A stretch of 64,000 bases of DNA, taken from contig QVOM02000115.1 of the NCBI GenBank assembly GCA_003586115.2, positions 7,484,799 through 7,548,798 on the forward strand, in the 5' to 3' direction. This document shows positions 62,786-64,000 of this stretch, piece after piece. Position numbers and translations under genes: made by a program. Origin of the DNA: Salvator merianae. Lineage: Eukaryota > Chordata > Lepidosauria > Squamata > Teiidae. The stretch's first letter is position 1, and every line of letters starts with the position of its first letter. The notes under the pieces are model-generated. The model was not told the origin of the DNA and made no database searches. It saw only the letters and a list, made by a program, of their open reading frames with translations.

Positions 62786-63910
62786 ACTCCATTCCTTGTC
62801 TAGGAGATGAAGTGGTTGGGACAATTATTTCTAGATGTCCCTTGGGTCTGCCTGCTGCCTTCATTCACATTGTGTCACTGTCACAATTGTTGAGTCAACC
62901 ATGACATCAACTATGCCTAAACAAGTCCTTATCAGTTCCAGTGTTATGCTGTCAAGATTTTCTGAGAAGCAAACGTATTTTAAGCAGATAAGTTTAGAAA
63001 TAAACACACATTCATCTTTTGTTGTTTCTACTGAGAGAAGAGCTTAAAATACAGTCTCTGACAGTGCAATTCTATGGAGATCTACTTAAAAGCAAGTCCC
63101 ATTTTATTCAGGGCAGCTTACACATAGGTAAGTTGATACAAGACTACAACCTAGGCAACAATAATATTAAGGAAAAGAATTCTGAATAAGCGATATTGAA
63201 TTTGTGTAGCTTTTTGGGAACATGCCTGAAAATCAAAGACGAGAGTTTTGGAGATGAGATGGGCTTTTAAAATCATTATCCATTATTATGACAACAGTCA
63301 TCTGAAGTGAAGCACAAGGGTACTTCTGAGCTAATCTAAAGAAGAAATTTGATTTTCCTTTCACTCACATTTTACTGCTATACTAATCCCCCCTCCCCAT
63401 GCCACTGAGGGTTTCATGGCATTGTACTGTGGGAAATTACAAATCACCTCTGCTCCATGGTAATAAAAATTAAAGAGCAGTTCACCTTTCATGAAAAGAG
63501 CTTTAGAGTCACTAAATCTCCTTTTTGGGTAGGGGTGTTAACCAGTGGTGGAACAACTCTAATTAGTATCAAATCAAACCTCTTAAGATCAATGCAGGTG
63601 GAATATAAAGCCAAGCTTACTTGGAAACAAATGGGTGTTTACATGAACAGGGGATAAGCCGTTCTGTTAATTGTACTTGCTCTTGAAATACTGTCATGTT
63701 TTTAATTAGCATGTGTAACATTTCTAGTCCTGGACCAAATAGATTTTATTAACTTACTTTACCTTATCAGTGACATGTAGGTAGAGATCCTCTGTGCTGC
63801 TTCAATGGATACATGACAGGCCTGTTCATTGCACAGAAGCACTCAAAACTTTACAGATTACCATTTAATACAAAGTATTACCCACCAACAGCACGGGTCA
63901 GCCTGTTTGG

Positions 63911-64000
63911 CCCCATCCAGATGGGGAGAATCGCCCCTAAACTCGGGACAGCCTTCGAGAAAACCCAACTCTTGTGGCAGGTTTCCCAAAACAGCGCTAT
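63911..64000. mobile_element. Possible MITE cut by the window end
   Basis: GGCCCCATCCAGATGGGGAG starts a GC-richer block that runs off the window. The start resembles the CATCCAGA-ended elements above. The other end is not visible. Confidence 0.35.

Overview
The window looks like nuclear DNA of a squamate reptile (lizard or snake). It is AT-leaning and intron-like, with one CpG island. The repeats are a typical squamate mix: Bov-B, L1 and L2/CR1 LINEs, tRNA-derived SINEs with a Bov-B-like tail, a DIRS tyrosine-recombinase retrotransposon, and many short non-autonomous DNA transposons. I see no bacterial-style gene organisation, no CRISPR array and no operons. The species cannot be named from the sequence.

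The only confident protein-coding exon is the first coding exon of ABI2 (Abl interactor 2) on the minus strand at 14073-14189. It lies inside a CpG island at about 13.6-14.8 kb. A consensus splice donor follows directly, so positions 1-14072 are the start of ABI2 intron 1. The 5' leader has a (CG)8 tract and an ATG-TGA start-stop element 8 nt upstream of the ABI2 start.

Within the intron lie a foldback MITE (0.9 kb), an L1 fragment (2.3-3.2 kb), an old L2/CR1 fragment (3.4-4.6 kb), a 3.1-kb DIRS element with inverted terminal repeats, an internal complementary region and the remains of gag, RNase H and recombinase (5.3-8.4 kb), and two SINEs.

Upstream of the promoter (14.8-64 kb) I recognise no functional exon. 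This region holds a Bov-B fragment; a decayed 1.25-kb-class DNA transposon interrupted by L1; a spliced retrocopy of SEM1/DSS1 (about 18.5 kb); a 2.5-kb L2 LINE; several related non-autonomous elements with GGGCC-type ends; a roughly 145-bp tandem array; two inverted copies of a CpG-rich 570-597-bp element (36.2 and 61.5 kb); the intact 1251-bp relative of the 16-kb element with a 240-bp central palindrome (42.1-43.3 kb); a hAT MITE with exact target-site duplications (44.7 kb); and several microsatellites. All other long open frames fall in repeats or look like chance.

The most interesting signals are the structured DIRS element, the paired palindromic and CpG-rich DNA-transposon families that share terminal motifs, the SEM1 retrocopy, and the ABI2 leader architecture.
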